Source of the DNA: Microvirga sp.
Lineage (GTDB): Bacteria > Pseudomonadota > Alphaproteobacteria > Rhizobiales > Beijerinckiaceae
Length of the DNA: 57,730 bases
Direction of reading: 5' to 3'
Assembly (NCBI RefSeq): GCF_014699075.1
Contig: NZ_JACXAB010000025.1
Location: 1-57,730, forward strand
The notes below the pieces were generated by a model that was given only the letters and a program-made list of their open reading frames with translations, was not told where the DNA came from and searched no databases. Below are positions 45,164-55,242 of the stretch, piece after piece (within the stretch, counting starts at the first letter, position 1; each line of letters starts with the position of its first letter). Both the position numbers and the translations under genes were made by a program.

Positions 45164-46138
45164 ATGGTAGCTCTCTCGCAAGAACGTCTCGTTACGAGCG
45201 CGGATGCTCCCGCTCGTCGATCCCCTCCACCAAGTTTCGACCGGCTCTTCCGCCTCGCCAGCCTCGCATCGGCCCTTCTGGTGCTGATCGTGCTGCTGGG
45301 CATCATCGGATCGATGATCTACGGCGGGATGCCTGCCTTCCGTGAGTTCGGCTTCGGCTTCATCACGTCAACCGTCTGGAACGTCAACGAAGACCAGTAC
45401 GGCGCATGGGTTGCCATTGTCGGCACCCTGACGACGGCGCTGATCGCCCTCGTGATCGGCGTGCCTCTTTCGCTGGGCATCGCGATCTTCCTGACGCAGC
45501 TCTGCCCGCCTTGGCTCAAGCGGCCCGTGGCGACCACCATCGAGCTTCTGGCAGCCGTTCCCAGCATCATCTACGGCATGTGGGGCCTCTTCGTTTTCGC
45601 GCCTCTGTTCGCGAACTACGTGCAGATCCCCGTCTCCAACATCGTCGAGGGAATGCCCATGATCGGCACCATCCTGTATGCCCGCACGCCCTCCGGCGTC
45701 GGCATCCTGACGGCCGGCATCATCCTGGCGATCATGATCATTCCGTTCATCGCCTCCATCGCACGCGACATTCTCGATCAGATCCCGTCCGTGCTGCGTG
45801 AGAGTGCCTACGGCATCGGCTGCACCACCTGGGAGGTCGTGCGCAACGTGCTTCTGCCGCAGGCGGGGGTCAGCATCATCGGCGCGGTTATGCTCGGCCT
45901 GGGCCGCGCACTCGGCGAGACCATGGCCGTGACCTTCGTGGTCGGCAACGCGAACCGCCTGTCGGGCTCGCTCTTCGATCCGGGCTCCACCATCGCATCC
46001 CGCATTGCCAACGAATTCAACGAGGCCATCGGCCTGCAGCTCAACGCGCTCATGGGGCTGGGCTGCATCCTGTTCCTGGTCACGTTCACCGTGCTCGTGC
46101 TCGCCCGGATTCTCGTGTCACGGGTGAAGGTGGGTTGA
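45164..46138 (+). CDS. pstC: Phosphate ABC transporter permease PstC
   Basis: PstC is one of the two membrane subunits of the phosphate importer. The 324-residue protein has six main helices after an N-terminal cytoplasmic tail, starting with [21 protein letters not shown]. The ABC-permease contact loop (EAA-like) appears as [26 protein letters not shown], with [18 protein letters not shown] following, a hallmark of PstC. Length is normal. It is co-transcribed with pstA, which begins 7 bases after its stop. Confidence 0.95.
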   Translation: MVALSQERLVTSADAPARRSPPPSFDRLFRLASLASALLVLIVLLGIIGSMIYGGMPAFREFGFGFITSTVWNVNEDQYGAWVAIVGTLTTALIALVIGVPLSLGIAIFLTQLCPPWLKRPVATTIELLAAVPSIIYGMWGLFVFAPLFANYVQIPVSNIVEGMPMIGTILYARTPSGVGILTAGIILAIMIIPFIASIARDILDQIPSVLRESAYGIGCTTWEVVRNVLLPQAGVSIIGAVMLGLGRALGETMAVTFVVGNANRLSGSLFDPGSTIASRIANEFNEAIGLQLNALMGLGCILFLVTFTVLVLARILVSRVKVG

Positions 46139-46145
46139 GGAGACG

Positions 46146-47054
46146 ATGATGGACACCGCTCTGCAGCACCAGACCTCGGTTGGGACGACGATTGCTCCTG
46201 CCCCCTGGGGACGGGTGCGCCGCAGCCGCCATGTGGCCGACCGCGCCCTCAAGATCATCTGCACGTTGTTTACGGTCCTGGGCGCTTTCGTCCTCGGCTG
46301 GATCCTTCTGATGCTGCTTGTCGAGGGCATCGGCGGCCTGTCGCCCGCGGTCTTCACCGAAACGACGCCGGGACCCGGCACCCAGGGTGGCGGTATCGCC
46401 AATGCCATCGTGGGCAGCCTGATCATGACCGTTCTCGGCATCGTCGTAGCAACGCCCGTCGGTGTGCTGGCTGGCACCTATCTTGCCGAGTACGGCAAAA
46501 GCTCGAAGCTGGCTGAGGTCATTCGCTTCGTGAACGACATCCTGCTCGCCGCGCCCAGCATTCTGATCGGCCTCTTCGTCTACATGCTCATGGTGCAGCC
46601 CATGGGGGGCTATTCCGGTTGGGCTGGTGGCGTTGCGCTCGCGATCATCGCGGTGCCCGTGATCGTGCGCACCACAGAGGACATGCTGCGCCTCGTGCCG
46701 GGTTCGCTGCGTGAGGCGGGTGCTGCGCTCGGTGCCCCCATGTCCACCGTGATCATCAAGATCAGCTGGAAGGCGGCGCGCGCCGGCATGGTGACCGGCG
46801 TGCTGCTGGCCACTGCCCGCATCGCCGGCGAAACCGCCCCGTTGCTGTTCACGGCCCTCAACAACAATTTCTGGTTCAACCCCAACCTGATGGGTGGCGT
46901 CGCCAACCTGCCGGTCATGATCTACCAGTTCGCCCTCTCGCCTTACGAGAACTGGCGCGAACTGGCATGGGCCGGCGCCCTTATCATCACCATGTCGATC
47001 CTGGCGCTGTCGGTTGTGGCGCGCCTGCTCCTGAGGAAGGATAAAGTCCGATGA
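46146..47054 (+). CDS. pstA: Phosphate ABC transporter permease PstA
   Basis: The second membrane subunit of the Pst importer, 302 residues with six helices. The EAA-type loop reads [22 protein letters not shown] and is followed by [16 protein letters not shown], typical of PstA. Two ATG codons start the gene (46146 and 46149); AGGAG is best spaced for the second. The stop overlaps the pstB start by four bases (ATGA), indicating translational coupling. Confidence 0.95.
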   Translation: MMDTALQHQTSVGTTIAPAPWGRVRRSRHVADRALKIICTLFTVLGAFVLGWILLMLLVEGIGGLSPAVFTETTPGPGTQGGGIANAIVGSLIMTVLGIVVATPVGVLAGTYLAEYGKSSKLAEVIRFVNDILLAAPSILIGLFVYMLMVQPMGGYSGWAGGVALAIIAVPVIVRTTEDMLRLVPGSLREAGAALGAPMSTVIIKISWKAARAGMVTGVLLATARIAGETAPLLFTALNNNFWFNPNLMGGVANLPVMIYQFALSPYENWRELAWAGALIITMSILALSVVARLLLRKDKVR

Positions 47055-47869
47055 GCACGATTGCCCTCAACACGAGCAGCGCGGTCGGAAAAGCCGCCGC
47101 CGGAAATGCCGAAGCGCCTGTGCGCATCGCCGTGCGAGATTTGAATTTCTACTACGGTGATTTCCGCGGCCTCAAGGACATCAACCTCGATTTCTACGAC
47201 AGGCAGGTAACGGCACTCATCGGTCCGTCCGGCTGCGGGAAGTCGACCCTGCTGCGCACTTTCAACCGCATTTACAGCCTGTATCCTGAGCAGCGCGCCG
47301 ATGGCGAGATCCTGCTCGACGGCCAGAACATCCTGTCGCCCTCCATCGACGTGAACGAGCTCCGGGCCCGCGTTGGCATGGTGTTCCAGAAGCCGACACC
47401 GTTCCCGATGTCGATCTACGACAATATCGCGTTCGGCATCAAACTCTACGAGAGGCTGCCGAAATCCGAACTTGACGGCCGCGTTGAGGAGGCCCTGCGC
47501 AAGGCGGCTCTATGGGACGAGGCAAAGGACAAGCTCCGTCAGTCGGGCATGAGCCTGTCGGGCGGCCAGCAGCAGCGCCTGTGCATCGCGCGCACCATCG
47601 CGCAGAAGCCCGAGGTGATCCTCCTTGACGAGCCGACCTCGGCACTCGATCCGATCTCCACGGGCAAGATCGAGGAGCTCATCGAGCAGCTCCGCTCCGA
47701 GTTCACCATCGTGATCGTCACGCACAACATGCAGCAGGCGGCCCGCATCTCGCAGTTCACGGCCTTCATGTATCTGGGAGAACTCGTGGAGTTCGGCCCG
47801 ACCACCAAGATGTTCATGAACCCGGCCAAGAAACAGACTCAGGACTACATCACGGGCCGCTTCGGCTGA
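47051..47869 (+). CDS. pstB: Phosphate ABC transporter ATP-binding protein PstB
   Basis: PstB hydrolyses ATP to drive phosphate import. The 272-residue protein has the Walker A loop GPSGCGKST, the Q-loop [16 protein letters not shown] that is specific to PstB, the ABC signature [16 protein letters not shown], Walker [14 protein letters not shown], and the H-loop His in [12 protein letters not shown]. Length is normal for PstB. It overlaps pstA by four bases and is followed by phoU after 25 bases. Confidence 0.97.
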   Translation: MSTIALNTSSAVGKAAAGNAEAPVRIAVRDLNFYYGDFRGLKDINLDFYDRQVTALIGPSGCGKSTLLRTFNRIYSLYPEQRADGEILLDGQNILSPSIDVNELRARVGMVFQKPTPFPMSIYDNIAFGIKLYERLPKSELDGRVEEALRKAALWDEAKDKLRQSGMSLSGGQQQRLCIARTIAQKPEVILLDEPTSALDPISTGKIEELIEQLRSEFTIVIVTHNMQQAARISQFTAFMYLGELVEFGPTTKMFMNPAKKQTQDYITGRFG

Positions 47870-47894
47870 TCGAAGCGGCTCAAGGAGAACCTCC

Positions 47895-48608
47895 ATGTCA
47901 GAGCATATCGTCCGCTCCTACGACGCCGATCTCCAGGGGCTCCGGCAGCGCATCGCCGAGATGGGCGGCATCGCAGAGAAGATGCTGGTCGACTCCGTTT
48001 CCGCCCTGGCCCGCCATGACAAGCCTCTGGCCCAGACGGTGATTGCGTCCGACCCGCGCCTCGATGTTCTCCATCGTGAGGTCGAGGAGAACGCCATTCT
48101 CACCATCGCCCGCCGTCAACCCCTGGCGGTCGACCTGCGCGAGACCATCTCGGCCATCCGCATCGCCGGCGACGTGGAGCGCATCGGCGATCTCGCCAAG
48201 AACATCGCCAAGCGGGCGCTTGCGATCGGCGACGACTTCCAGCCGCACAAGATCGTGGTGGGTCTCCGGCATATGAACGATCTGGTGATGGGGCAGCTCA
48301 AGGACGTGCTCGACGCCTATGCGCAGAAGGACACGGCGAAGGCACTCGATGTGTGGAAACGCGATGGCGCCATCGATGCGCTCTACACCTCCCTGTTCCG
48401 GGAACTCCTCACCTACATGATGGAAGATCCGCGCAACATCTCGTTCTGCACGCACCTTCTCTTCTGCGCCAAGAACATCGAGCGGATCGGCGACCACACC
48501 ACCAACATCGCCGAGACGGTTCACTACCTCGTCACGGCCGAGACGCTGGCCATCGACCGGCCGAAGAACGACCGCTCCATCGACACTACGGTCGAGGCGG
48601 GAGCCTGA
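47895..48608 (+). CDS. phoU: Phosphate transport/signalling regulator PhoU
   Basis: PhoU links the Pst transporter to PhoR, holding the kinase inactive when phosphate is plentiful. The 237-residue protein is all-helical with the two three-helix repeats of the family. The metal-binding motif occurs twice, once as RIAGDVERIGDLAKNIAK and again as CAKNIERIGDHTTNIAE. AAGGAG precedes the ATG at good spacing. It lies between pstB and phoB, starting 25 bases after pstB and ending 2 bases before phoB. Confidence 0.96.
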   Translation: MSEHIVRSYDADLQGLRQRIAEMGGIAEKMLVDSVSALARHDKPLAQTVIASDPRLDVLHREVEENAILTIARRQPLAVDLRETISAIRIAGDVERIGDLAKNIAKRALAIGDDFQPHKIVVGLRHMNDLVMGQLKDVLDAYAQKDTAKALDVWKRDGAIDALYTSLFRELLTYMMEDPRNISFCTHLLFCAKNIERIGDHTTNIAETVHYLVTAETLAIDRPKNDRSIDTTVEAGA

Positions 48609-48610
48609 TC

Positions 48611-49327
48611 ATGGGGCCTCGCGTTCTGATCGTGGAGGATGAGGAGCCTTTGATGCTCCTCCTGCGTTACAACCTCGAGGCCGAGGGCTATGACGTGGAC
48701 AGCGTGTCCCGCGGCGACGAGGCGGAGATCCGCCTGCGCGAGCAGATACCTGACATCGTGCTGCTCGACTGGATGCTGCCCGGCCTGTCCGGCATCGAGC
48801 TCTGCCGTCGCATTCGCGCGCGGTCGGAAACCGAGCGCCTGCCGGTGATCATGCTCACGGCTCGGGGCGAGGAGGGCGATCGGATTCGCGGCCTGTCCAC
48901 CGGCGCTGACGATTACATCGTCAAGCCCTTCTCCGTGCCTGAGCTGCTGGCGCGGGTGCGTGCGCTCCTGCGCCGGACGAAGCCCGCCTATATCGCAACG
49001 CTTCTGCGAGCCGGCGACATCGAGCTCGACCGCGAAACCCACCGGGTTCGCCGCGCCGGCCAGGAACTGCACCTGGGGCCTACGGAGTTCCGCCTGCTCG
49101 AATTCCTGATGCAGAGCCCTGGTCGCGTCTTTTCCCGCGAGCACCTGCTCAATGCCGTCTGGGGCCACGACGTCTATATCGACGAGCGCACCGTGGATGT
49201 GCACGTGGGCCGCCTGCGCAAGGCGATCAACCTGCCGCGCAAGCCTGACCCCATCCGTACGGTGCGGGGCGCCGGCTATTCCTTCGACGAGACCTTTGCT
49301 CGCGAGGAGCAGGCGCTGGAGGCCTGA
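48611..49327 (+). CDS. phoB: Phosphate regulon response regulator PhoB
   Basis: PhoB is the transcription activator of the phosphate-starvation regulon and should bind the Pho box before pstS. The 238-residue protein has a receiver domain (MGPRVLIVEDEEPLMLLLRY at the start, phospho-accepting Asp53 in VLLDWMLPG, conserved Lys in YIVKPFS) and an OmpR-type winged-helix domain (LGPTEFRLLEFLM, then IDERTVDVHVGRLRKAIN). The ATG is 2 bases after the phoU stop. Because it lies in the operon it controls, it should be autoregulated. A strong shared terminator follows. Confidence 0.96.
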   Translation: MGPRVLIVEDEEPLMLLLRYNLEAEGYDVDSVSRGDEAEIRLREQIPDIVLLDWMLPGLSGIELCRRIRARSETERLPVIMLTARGEEGDRIRGLSTGADDYIVKPFSVPELLARVRALLRRTKPAYIATLLRAGDIELDRETHRVRRAGQELHLGPTEFRLLEFLMQSPGRVFSREHLLNAVWGHDVYIDERTVDVHVGRLRKAINLPRKPDPIRTVRGAGYSFDETFAREEQALEA

Positions 49328-49340
49328 GGAGATCCGATGA

Positions 49341-49381
49341 AAGAAAAGGCCGCGCTGAAACGATCAGCGCGGCCTTTTCTT
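49341..49381. terminator. Bidirectional terminator between phoB and gcrA
   Basis: An 18-base-pair perfect stem (49341-49358 with 49364-49381), loop AACGA, with A-rich left and T-rich right ends. It can end both the pst operon and the converging gcrA transcript. Confidence 0.9.
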
Positions 49382-49397
49382 TTAAAGACGATGAGGC

Positions 49398-49937
49398 TCA
49401 AGCCCGGGCGAACTTCCGGTCGCGCTTGCGGTCGGCCACCGGCTGGTAGGCGACGCGGGCGTGGTGGGTGCAATAGGGCAGGCCTGTGATGGAGCGGGCG
49501 CCGCAGAAGCGGAACTCGGGCTTGGTCGGGTCGCCCATGGGCCAGCGGCACATGGACTCGCGCAGGTCCATGATGGTCACGCGCTCGGAGACCGGAACGG
49601 CAAGGTCGTCTTCGACGTAGACGCTCGGCTCCTGGGTCACGGGCTGGAGGGCGATCGGGGCGATGACCACATTGTTGGTGTGCGGCTGAGGCGGCAGGGG
49701 AGCCGGGGCGCTCGGCGCGCGGGTCGCCTTGCGGGGGCGGGCCGCGGCGGCGGAGCCGGCCGGCTTGGCATCCTTGGCCCGGCCGGACAGGCCGAGGCGG
49801 TGAACCTTGCCGATAACCGCGTTACGGGTCACGTTGCCAAGCTCGGCGGCGATCTGGCTCGCGCTCAAACCATCGGTCCAGAGCTTCTTGAGAAGCTCGA
49901 CCCGCTCGTCCGTCCAAGTTGCGCCCGCATCTATCAT
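49398..49937 (-). CDS. gcrA: Cell cycle regulator GcrA
   Basis: GcrA binds sigma-70 holoenzyme and activates promoters carrying GANTC sites methylated by CcrM, setting cell-cycle timing in alphaproteobacteria. The 179-residue protein starts with the diagnostic DNA-binding helix-turn-helix domain, ATWTDERVELLKKLW then ASQIAAELG and TRNAVIGKVHRLGLSGR. A Pro/Ala-rich linker follows, then the C-terminal sigma-binding region with CRWPMGDPTKPEFRFCG and LPYCTHHARVAYQP. ATG 49937 has GGAGG ten bases upstream; the upstream extension is unlikely. Several GANTC sites lie in the gcrA-argD space. Confidence 0.96.
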   Translation of the reverse strand: MIDAGATWTDERVELLKKLWTDGLSASQIAAELGNVTRNAVIGKVHRLGLSGRAKDAKPAGSAAAARPRKATRAPSAPAPLPPQPHTNNVVIAPIALQPVTQEPSVYVEDDLAVPVSERVTIMDLRESMCRWPMGDPTKPEFRFCGARSITGLPYCTHHARVAYQPVADRKRDRKFARA

Positions 49938-50198
49938 TTTCAATCTGCCTCCACCGGAGGCGGCCTTCAAACACTCAGAATCCCGGATGCTTCGCGGACA
50001 GGGTTTTTATGTCCGACCGCGTTGCGAGGGTCGCTCCTGAGGGTGAATGCCGCCGCACGAATGCCGTACTCGACTGACCCGAAGTTACAGGATGGGTGGA
50101 CTCGGGCGCAAGAGTCCCCGAACAACCCCTGCCGTTTTCCCCAAGGAACTCACCTTTGGGAAAAGTTCCTTGTGATGAGTCAGTTCATTTCTCTTGAA

Positions 50199-50226
50199 TT
50201 GACAGGGTCTCGCACCTCGTTAGAAT
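50199..50226 (+). promoter_or_regulatory. Sigma-70 promoter of the argD operon, with a GANTC site in the -10 box
   Basis: TTGACA (50199-50204), a 16-base spacer and TAGAAT (50221-50226). GAATC (50223-50227) overlaps the -10 box and GAGTC lies at 50177-50181, both being CcrM-type GANTC methylation sites. Confidence 0.6.
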
Positions 50227-50236
50227 CCCCAGCCGT

Positions 50237-50267
50237 GCCGCCCCTGCTGGGGCGGCGCTTTCTTTTT
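50237..50267 (+). terminator. Terminator-like hairpin in the argD leader
   Basis: GCCGCCCC (50237-50244), loop TGCT, GGGGCGGC (50249-50256), then GCTTTCTTTTT. It lies just after the expected transcription start and before the argD start codon (50312), so it may attenuate the operon. A second small stem GGACCC/GGGTCC (50269-50292) follows. Confidence 0.6.
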
Positions 50268-50311
50268 CGGACCCGGGTGCGACCTTGGGTCCTTGGAGGC
50301 GGAGACAACCT

Positions 50312-51520
50312 GTGATATCGCCATTGCTGCCGACTTTTGCCCGTGCCGAGCTTTCGTTCGAGAAGGGAGAGGGCCCCTGGCTCTACGGCCGAGATGGCGA
50401 GCGATATCTCGACCTGGGTGCCGGCATCGCAGTCAATGCCCTGGGCCATGCCCACCCGCACCTCGTCCAGGCCCTGACCGAGCAGGCCTCCAAAGTCTGG
50501 CATACCTCGAACCTGTTCCAGATTCCCGAAGGGGAGCGACTGGCCAAGCGCTTGGTCGACAACACCTTCGCGGATTTCGTGTTCTTCGCCAATTCCGGCG
50601 CCGAGGCGAACGAAGCCGCCATCAAGATGGCGCGCCGCTATCATTATGCGAACGGCAACCCCGAGCGCTTCCATATCGTCACCTTCGAGGGCGCCTTCCA
50701 CGGCCGGACGCTGGGCACCATCGCGGCCGGCGGGCAGGAAAAGTACCTGGAAGGCTTTGGCCCCAAGGTCCAGGGTTTCGATCAGGTTCCGCCTGAGGAT
50801 ATCGAAGCCTTGAAGGCTGTGATCGGTCCGCAGACTGCGGCCCTGATGATCGAGCCGATCCAAGGCGAGGGCGGTGTCCGGTCCGTTTCGAACGCTTTCC
50901 TTCGCGAGCTGCGGGCCCTGTGCGACAGCCATGGGCTGCTCCTGATCTTCGACGAGATCCAGACCGGGGTCGGCCGCACGGGCAAGCTCTTCGCCTATGA
51001 GTGGAGCGGCGTGATGCCCGACATCATGTCGGTGGCCAAGGGCATCGGCGGCGGCTTCCCTCTCGGCGCCTGCCTTGCCACGGCAGAAGCCGCCAAGGGC
51101 ATGACGCTGGGCACCCACGGCACCACCTTCGGCGGCAATCCGCTTGCCATGGCGGTCGGCAATGCGGTGCTCGACGTGATCCTGGAGCCCGGCTTTCTGG
51201 AGAGCGTCGAACGCAAAGGCCTGCTGCTCAAACAGCGCCTCGCGGAACTGAAGGACCGCCATCCGGGCGTGATCGCCGAGGTGAGAGGGCAGGGGCTCAT
51301 CATGGGTCTGCGGACCGTTGTTCCCAACACCGCCTTCGTGAGCGCCGCCCGCGATCAGAAGCTGATCGTCATCGGCGCCGGCGACAACGTTGTCCGCCTT
51401 CTGCCGCCGCTGATCATTTCGGAGGCCGATCTCGGAGAGGCCATCGATCGCCTGGATGCCACCTGCACGGCCATTGAAACTGCGCAGCAAGCCGCCTCTC
51501 AGCCGGGAGTCGCCCAATGA
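50312..51520 (+). CDS. argD: Acetylornithine aminotransferase
   Basis: ArgD converts N-acetylglutamate semialdehyde to N-acetylornithine in arginine synthesis. The 402-residue class III aminotransferase has [17 protein letters not shown], the glycine/His region [14 protein letters not shown], the acidic [13 protein letters not shown] and the pyridoxal-phosphate Lys243 in [15 protein letters not shown]. The frame is open to TTG 50285, but GTG 50312 has GGAG seven bases upstream and gives the normal start [11 protein letters not shown]. The stop overlaps the argF start by four bases. The leader holds a promoter and a terminator-like hairpin. Confidence 0.96.
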   Translation: MISPLLPTFARAELSFEKGEGPWLYGRDGERYLDLGAGIAVNALGHAHPHLVQALTEQASKVWHTSNLFQIPEGERLAKRLVDNTFADFVFFANSGAEANEAAIKMARRYHYANGNPERFHIVTFEGAFHGRTLGTIAAGGQEKYLEGFGPKVQGFDQVPPEDIEALKAVIGPQTAALMIEPIQGEGGVRSVSNAFLRELRALCDSHGLLLIFDEIQTGVGRTGKLFAYEWSGVMPDIMSVAKGIGGGFPLGACLATAEAAKGMTLGTHGTTFGGNPLAMAVGNAVLDVILEPGFLESVERKGLLLKQRLAELKDRHPGVIAEVRGQGLIMGLRTVVPNTAFVSAARDQKLIVIGAGDNVVRLLPPLIISEADLGEAIDRLDATCTAIETAQQAASQPGVAQ

Positions 51521-52443
51521 CAACCCGCCATTTCCTCGATCTGAGTGATTTCTCCGGAACGGAGATCCGGAGCCTGTTGAAGATCGGCTCGGACATCAAG
51601 TCCAAGCGCCGCCGTGGCGAGAAGGCCAAGGACCGCCCGCTCGAGGGCAAGGTCCTGGCCATGGTTTTCGACAAGCCCTCCACCCGCACCCGCGTCTCTT
51701 TCGACGTGGGCATGCGCGAGCTCGGCGGCGAGACGCTGATGCTCACCGGCAAGGAAATGCAGCTGGGCCGCGGCGAGAGCATCGCCGACACGGCGCGGGT
51801 CCTGTCCCGCTATGTGGACGCCATCATGATCCGCACCCTCGATCATGCCATGGTGACGGAGCTCGCCCAGTACGCCTCGATCCCGGTCATCAATGGTCTC
51901 ACCAAGGTGACCCATCCGTGCCAGATCATGGCCGACATCATGACCTTCGAGGAGCATCGCGGCTCCATCGACGGCAAGACGGTCGCTTGGACGGGCGACG
52001 CCAACAACGTTCTCGCCTCCTGGGTCCACGCGGCCGCGCGTCTCGATTTCACACTGAAGATCGCGTCCCCGCCGGAACTTGCCCCTCGCCCGGAGCTTTT
52101 GTCCTGGGCGAAACAGGAAGGGGCCAAGATCAGCGTGACCACCGATGCCTTCGAGGCCGCCGAGGGCGCCCACGCGGTCATCACCGATTGCTGGGTGTCC
52201 ATGGGCGACGACGACGAGTTCCGCCGCCAGAACCTGCTCAAGCCTTATCAGGTCAACGGCAGGCTCATGGGCGTGGCCGACAAGGAGGCCATCTTCATGC
52301 ACTGCCTTCCCGCCCATCGCGGCGAGGAGGTGACGGACGAGGTGATGGACGGTCCGCAATCCGTGGTTTTCGACGAGGCCGAGAACCGGCTTCACGCACA
52401 AAAGGGCATCCTGGCCTGGTGCCTCGGAGCAGCAAGCGCATGA
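51517..52443 (+). CDS. argF: Ornithine carbamoyltransferase
   Basis: ArgF makes citrulline from ornithine and carbamoyl phosphate. The 308-residue protein has the carbamoyl-phosphate loop [11 protein letters not shown], the [11 protein letters not shown] motif, and the ornithine-binding [15 protein letters not shown] near the C-terminus. Length is normal for the anabolic enzyme. It overlaps argD by four bases at its start and hslO by four bases at its end, so the three are translationally coupled, an order seen in many Hyphomicrobiales. Confidence 0.96.
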   Translation: MTTRHFLDLSDFSGTEIRSLLKIGSDIKSKRRRGEKAKDRPLEGKVLAMVFDKPSTRTRVSFDVGMRELGGETLMLTGKEMQLGRGESIADTARVLSRYVDAIMIRTLDHAMVTELAQYASIPVINGLTKVTHPCQIMADIMTFEEHRGSIDGKTVAWTGDANNVLASWVHAAARLDFTLKIASPPELAPRPELLSWAKQEGAKISVTTDAFEAAEGAHAVITDCWVSMGDDDEFRRQNLLKPYQVNGRLMGVADKEAIFMHCLPAHRGEEVTDEVMDGPQSVVFDEAENRLHAQKGILAWCLGAASA

Positions 52444-53435
52444 GTTCAGCCTCGTTTGAAGGAACCGACGACATTGTCCTCCCCTTCGCGGTCGAGCCCC
52501 TCGACGTGCGCGGACGCGTGGTGCGCCTCGGTTCTTCCATCGACACCATCCTGGCCCGCCACGGCTATCCCGACCGGGTTGCCCGCGTCATCGGCGAGGC
52601 AGCGGCACTGACCGTCATGCTCGGCGCATCCCTCAAGCTCGAGGGACGCTTCCAGCTGCAGACGAAAACCGACGGCATCATCGACATGGTGGTGGTGGAC
52701 TTCAACGCGCCGGACCGCCTACGCGCCACGGCCCGCTTCGACAAGGACAAGCTTGAGGCTCTCGACTCCGCCTCAGTGGGAACAGGCGAGCTTCTCGGCT
52801 CCGGCTATCTTGCCATGACCATCGACCAGGGTTCCGAGCGCAGCCGCTACCAGGGTGTCGTCGCGCTGGACGGTCAGGGCTTCGAGGAAGCGGCGCACCA
52901 GTATTTCCGCCAGTCGGAGCAAATCCCGACGCAGGTGCGCCTCGCCGTGGCCGAGCAATTCGAGAACGGTCGCCACACCTACCGTGCCGGCGGTCTGATG
53001 ATTCAGTTCCTGCCCTCGTCTCCCGAGCGCCTGCGGCAGGCGGATCTCAACCCGGGTGATATCCCTGAGGGCCACCCGTCGAACGATCTCACTGGGCCGT
53101 CCGAGGACGATGCCTGGCTCGAGGCCAAGTCGCTGGTCGGCACCGTCGAGGATCACGAATTGGTCGATCCCACCGTGTCCAGCGAGACGCTTCTCTACCG
53201 CCTGTTCCATGAGCGTGGCGTGCGTGTCTTCGAGGGCCAGCACGTGCATGAGGAATGCACGTGCTCGCATGAGCGCATCATGGGCATGATGCGCCGCTTC
53301 CCGCCGGAAGACCGCCGCGACATGGTGGGCGAGAACGGCCGCATCGGCATCACCTGCGAGTTCTGCTCGCGCTTCTATGATCTGGATCCGGTGGAGGTCG
53401 AGGCCGAGATCGCGAAGGCAGAGGCATCCCAATAA
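52440..53435 (+). CDS. hslO: Redox-regulated chaperone Hsp33
   Basis: Hsp33 is a holdase chaperone switched on by oxidative unfolding when its zinc-binding cysteines are oxidised. The 331-residue protein has the N-terminal substrate domain and the C-terminal redox switch CxC-x30-CxxC: Cys273 and Cys275 ([10 protein letters not shown]), Cys306 and Cys309 (CEFCSRFY). The true start is ATG 52440, overlapping the argF stop (ATGA); the open frame upstream is a shadow of argF. Its coupling to arginine genes is conserved in alphaproteobacteria but unexplained. Confidence 0.96.
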   Translation: MSSASFEGTDDIVLPFAVEPLDVRGRVVRLGSSIDTILARHGYPDRVARVIGEAAALTVMLGASLKLEGRFQLQTKTDGIIDMVVVDFNAPDRLRATARFDKDKLEALDSASVGTGELLGSGYLAMTIDQGSERSRYQGVVALDGQGFEEAAHQYFRQSEQIPTQVRLAVAEQFENGRHTYRAGGLMIQFLPSSPERLRQADLNPGDIPEGHPSNDLTGPSEDDAWLEAKSLVGTVEDHELVDPTVSSETLLYRLFHERGVRVFEGQHVHEECTCSHERIMGMMRRFPPEDRRDMVGENGRIGITCEFCSRFYDLDPVEVEAEIAKAEASQ

Positions 53436-53457
53436 CCTCTTCTCAACACACACTCAC

Positions 53458-53558
53458 CTCATCCTGAGGAGGTCACATAGTGACCGTCTCGAAGGAGGCT
53501 CCAGAGAGCACTGGATGATCCTTCGAGACGCGGCCTCACGGCCGCTCCTCAGGATGAG
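53458..53558. repeat. Palindromic intergenic repeat, family D
   Basis: CTCATCCTGAGGAG (53458-53471) and CTCCTCAGGATGAG (53545-53558) are perfect inverted repeats. Inner arms GTCTCGAAGGA / TCCTTCGAGAC pair as well. It separates the converging hslO and argE genes and is of a type common in Hyphomicrobiales. Confidence 0.8.
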
Positions 53559-53579
53559 GGCAAAGTGTTGTGAACGGTC

Positions 53580-54752
53580 TTAAGAACTCGCACATGTCGC
53601 AGCGAGTCGGCGCATGAAGGCCGCCCCTGCCTCGAGCTGGTCCAAGGTGATGTATTCATCCGGCTGATGCGCCTGATCGATGGAGCCCGGTCCGCAGACC
53701 ACGGTCGGGATGCCGGCCGCCTGATAATGGCCCGCCTCCGTGCCGAAGGGCACGGTCTGCGTCTGGTTCTTGCCAGCAAGCCGCAGAGTGAAAGTTTCCG
53801 CAAATGATCCCGGCTCCGGCGCAAGGCCTGGCACAGCCACCTCAAGCTTCGTTTCGATCCGTCCGAAATCACCAAAGCGGTTGAGGCGCTTGAGCGCGAC
53901 CTCCTGCACAAACGCCTCCAAGCGGGTTGGGATCTCCTGCGGATCGAGGTTCGGCAGGCCGCGGAACTCCCAATGGAAACTGCACGACTTAGAGAGGATG
54001 TTGCGTGCCGTGCCGCCCGAAATCGTGCCCACATGCACGGTCGTGTAAGGCGGATCAAAGCGTCCGCTCGTGTCGCCGCGTTCCATCATCTCGTCGCCGA
54101 TCCGGTTCAATTCCGCGATCAGTTCTGCCGCCGTCATCACGGCACTCGCGCCAAGATAAGGTTTGGATGAATGGGCTTCGAAACCATGCACCGTGGTGCT
54201 GAAGGTCACGACGCTTTTGTGCGCGTCCACCACCTCCATCATCGTCGGCTCGCCCACGATTGCAGCTTTCGGCATCGGCAGATCGTGGCCGAGGCGTCGG
54301 ATCACGTCGACCACGCCGAGGCAGGTCGTCTCCTCATCATAGGAGAGCAAGATGTGAATAGGCGTCGTGAGGTTCGCGGCCTTGAACTCCGGGATCAGCG
54401 CCAGGGCGAGCGCATCGAAGGCCTTCATGTCCACGGCTCCACGCCCATAGGCCCGCCCGTTCTCCACCCGAAGGGTGAAGGGATCCGACGTCCAGGCCTG
54501 CCCAGTCACCGGCACCACGTCCGTGTGGCCGGAGAGCACGATCCCGCCGCGATCCTGAGGTCCGACCGTCGCATAGAGGGCTGCCTTGTCGCCGGTCTCG
54601 TTCGGCACGCGCACATACGGCACGTTCCAGCTCTGGAGGTAGCTTTCCACGAAGTCGACGAGCGGCAGGTTCGACTTCGAGCTCACCGTGTCGAAGGACA
54701 CGAGTTTCGCCAGCATTTCGAGCGGCGTGAGCCGCTGGCCTTTAGGTGACAT
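53580..54752 (-). CDS. argE: Acetylornithine deacetylase
   Basis: ArgE removes the acetyl group of N-acetylornithine, giving ornithine for ArgF encoded nearby. The 390-residue M20-family zinc hydrolase has the metal-binding SGHTDVVPVTGQAW with His and catalytic Asp, GRGAVDMKAF with the bridging Asp, SYDEETTCLGV with the catalytic and metal Glu, GEPT, and the C-terminal metal His in SIDQAHQPDEY. The dimerisation domain lies in the middle. GAGG is six bases before the ATG. The gene begins 8 bases after the apaG stop, so the two form an operon. Confidence 0.92.
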   Translation of the reverse strand: MSPKGQRLTPLEMLAKLVSFDTVSSKSNLPLVDFVESYLQSWNVPYVRVPNETGDKAALYATVGPQDRGGIVLSGHTDVVPVTGQAWTSDPFTLRVENGRAYGRGAVDMKAFDALALALIPEFKAANLTTPIHILLSYDEETTCLGVVDVIRRLGHDLPMPKAAIVGEPTMMEVVDAHKSVVTFSTTVHGFEAHSSKPYLGASAVMTAAELIAELNRIGDEMMERGDTSGRFDPPYTTVHVGTISGGTARNILSKSCSFHWEFRGLPNLDPQEIPTRLEAFVQEVALKRLNRFGDFGRIETKLEVAVPGLAPEPGSFAETFTLRLAGKNQTQTVPFGTEAGHYQAAGIPTVVCGPGSIDQAHQPDEYITLDQLEAGAAFMRRLAATCASS

Positions 54753-54760
54753 CGGGAACC

Positions 54761-55153
54761 TCAGTGCAGCACGCGTTTCGCGCGCGGGATATCGAGTGAG
54801 AAGGCGGGGATTTCAGCATCAAAAGTTTCGCCGCTCGCGGTCTCCATCAGGTAGGTGCCCTGCATGGTTCCGCCTGGGGTCGTCAAGGGGCAGCCGCTCG
54901 TGTAGCTGAAGCTCTCGCCCGGCCCGAGCACAGGCTCCTCGCCGACCACGCCCGCGCCACGCACCTCCTGCACATGGCCGTGCTCGTCTGTGATCCGCCA
55001 GTGGCGGGCCCGCAGCTGAACCCGCTCCAGACTCGTGTTGATGATCTCCACCGTATAGGCAAAAAAGTAGCGGCCGTCATCGGGGGAGGATTCTTCGGGC
55101 ATGTAGCGGGGCATCACCGTCACAGAGATGCCGCGGGTCACAGCCTTGTACAT
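54761..55153 (-). CDS. apaG: ApaG protein (Co2+/Mg2+ efflux-associated, DUF525)
   Basis: A 130-residue single-domain protein with the immunoglobulin-like fold of the ApaG family. Typical stretches are YFFAYTVEIINTSLERVQL, RHWRITDEHGHVQEVRGAGVVGEEPVL, FSYTSGCPLTTPGGTMQGTYLM. In enteric bacteria it is linked to cobalt resistance and magnesium efflux, but its biochemical role is unclear. ATG 55153 gives the family start MYKAVTRGI; the longer open frame is not supported. It lies just upstream of argE and diverges from the phosphatidyltransferase gene. Confidence 0.93.
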   Translation of the reverse strand: MYKAVTRGISVTVMPRYMPEESSPDDGRYFFAYTVEIINTSLERVQLRARHWRITDEHGHVQEVRGAGVVGEEPVLGPGESFSYTSGCPLTTPGGTMQGTYLMETASGETFDAEIPAFSLDIPRAKRVLH

Positions 55154-55242
55154 GCGTCTGCCTTCACCCAGTAGAGGAGTTGGACCCGCCCGTGGTAAGG
55201 CCGTCCTCATACGTCGTCAATCGACGCAGAGGAGAACCGGCT

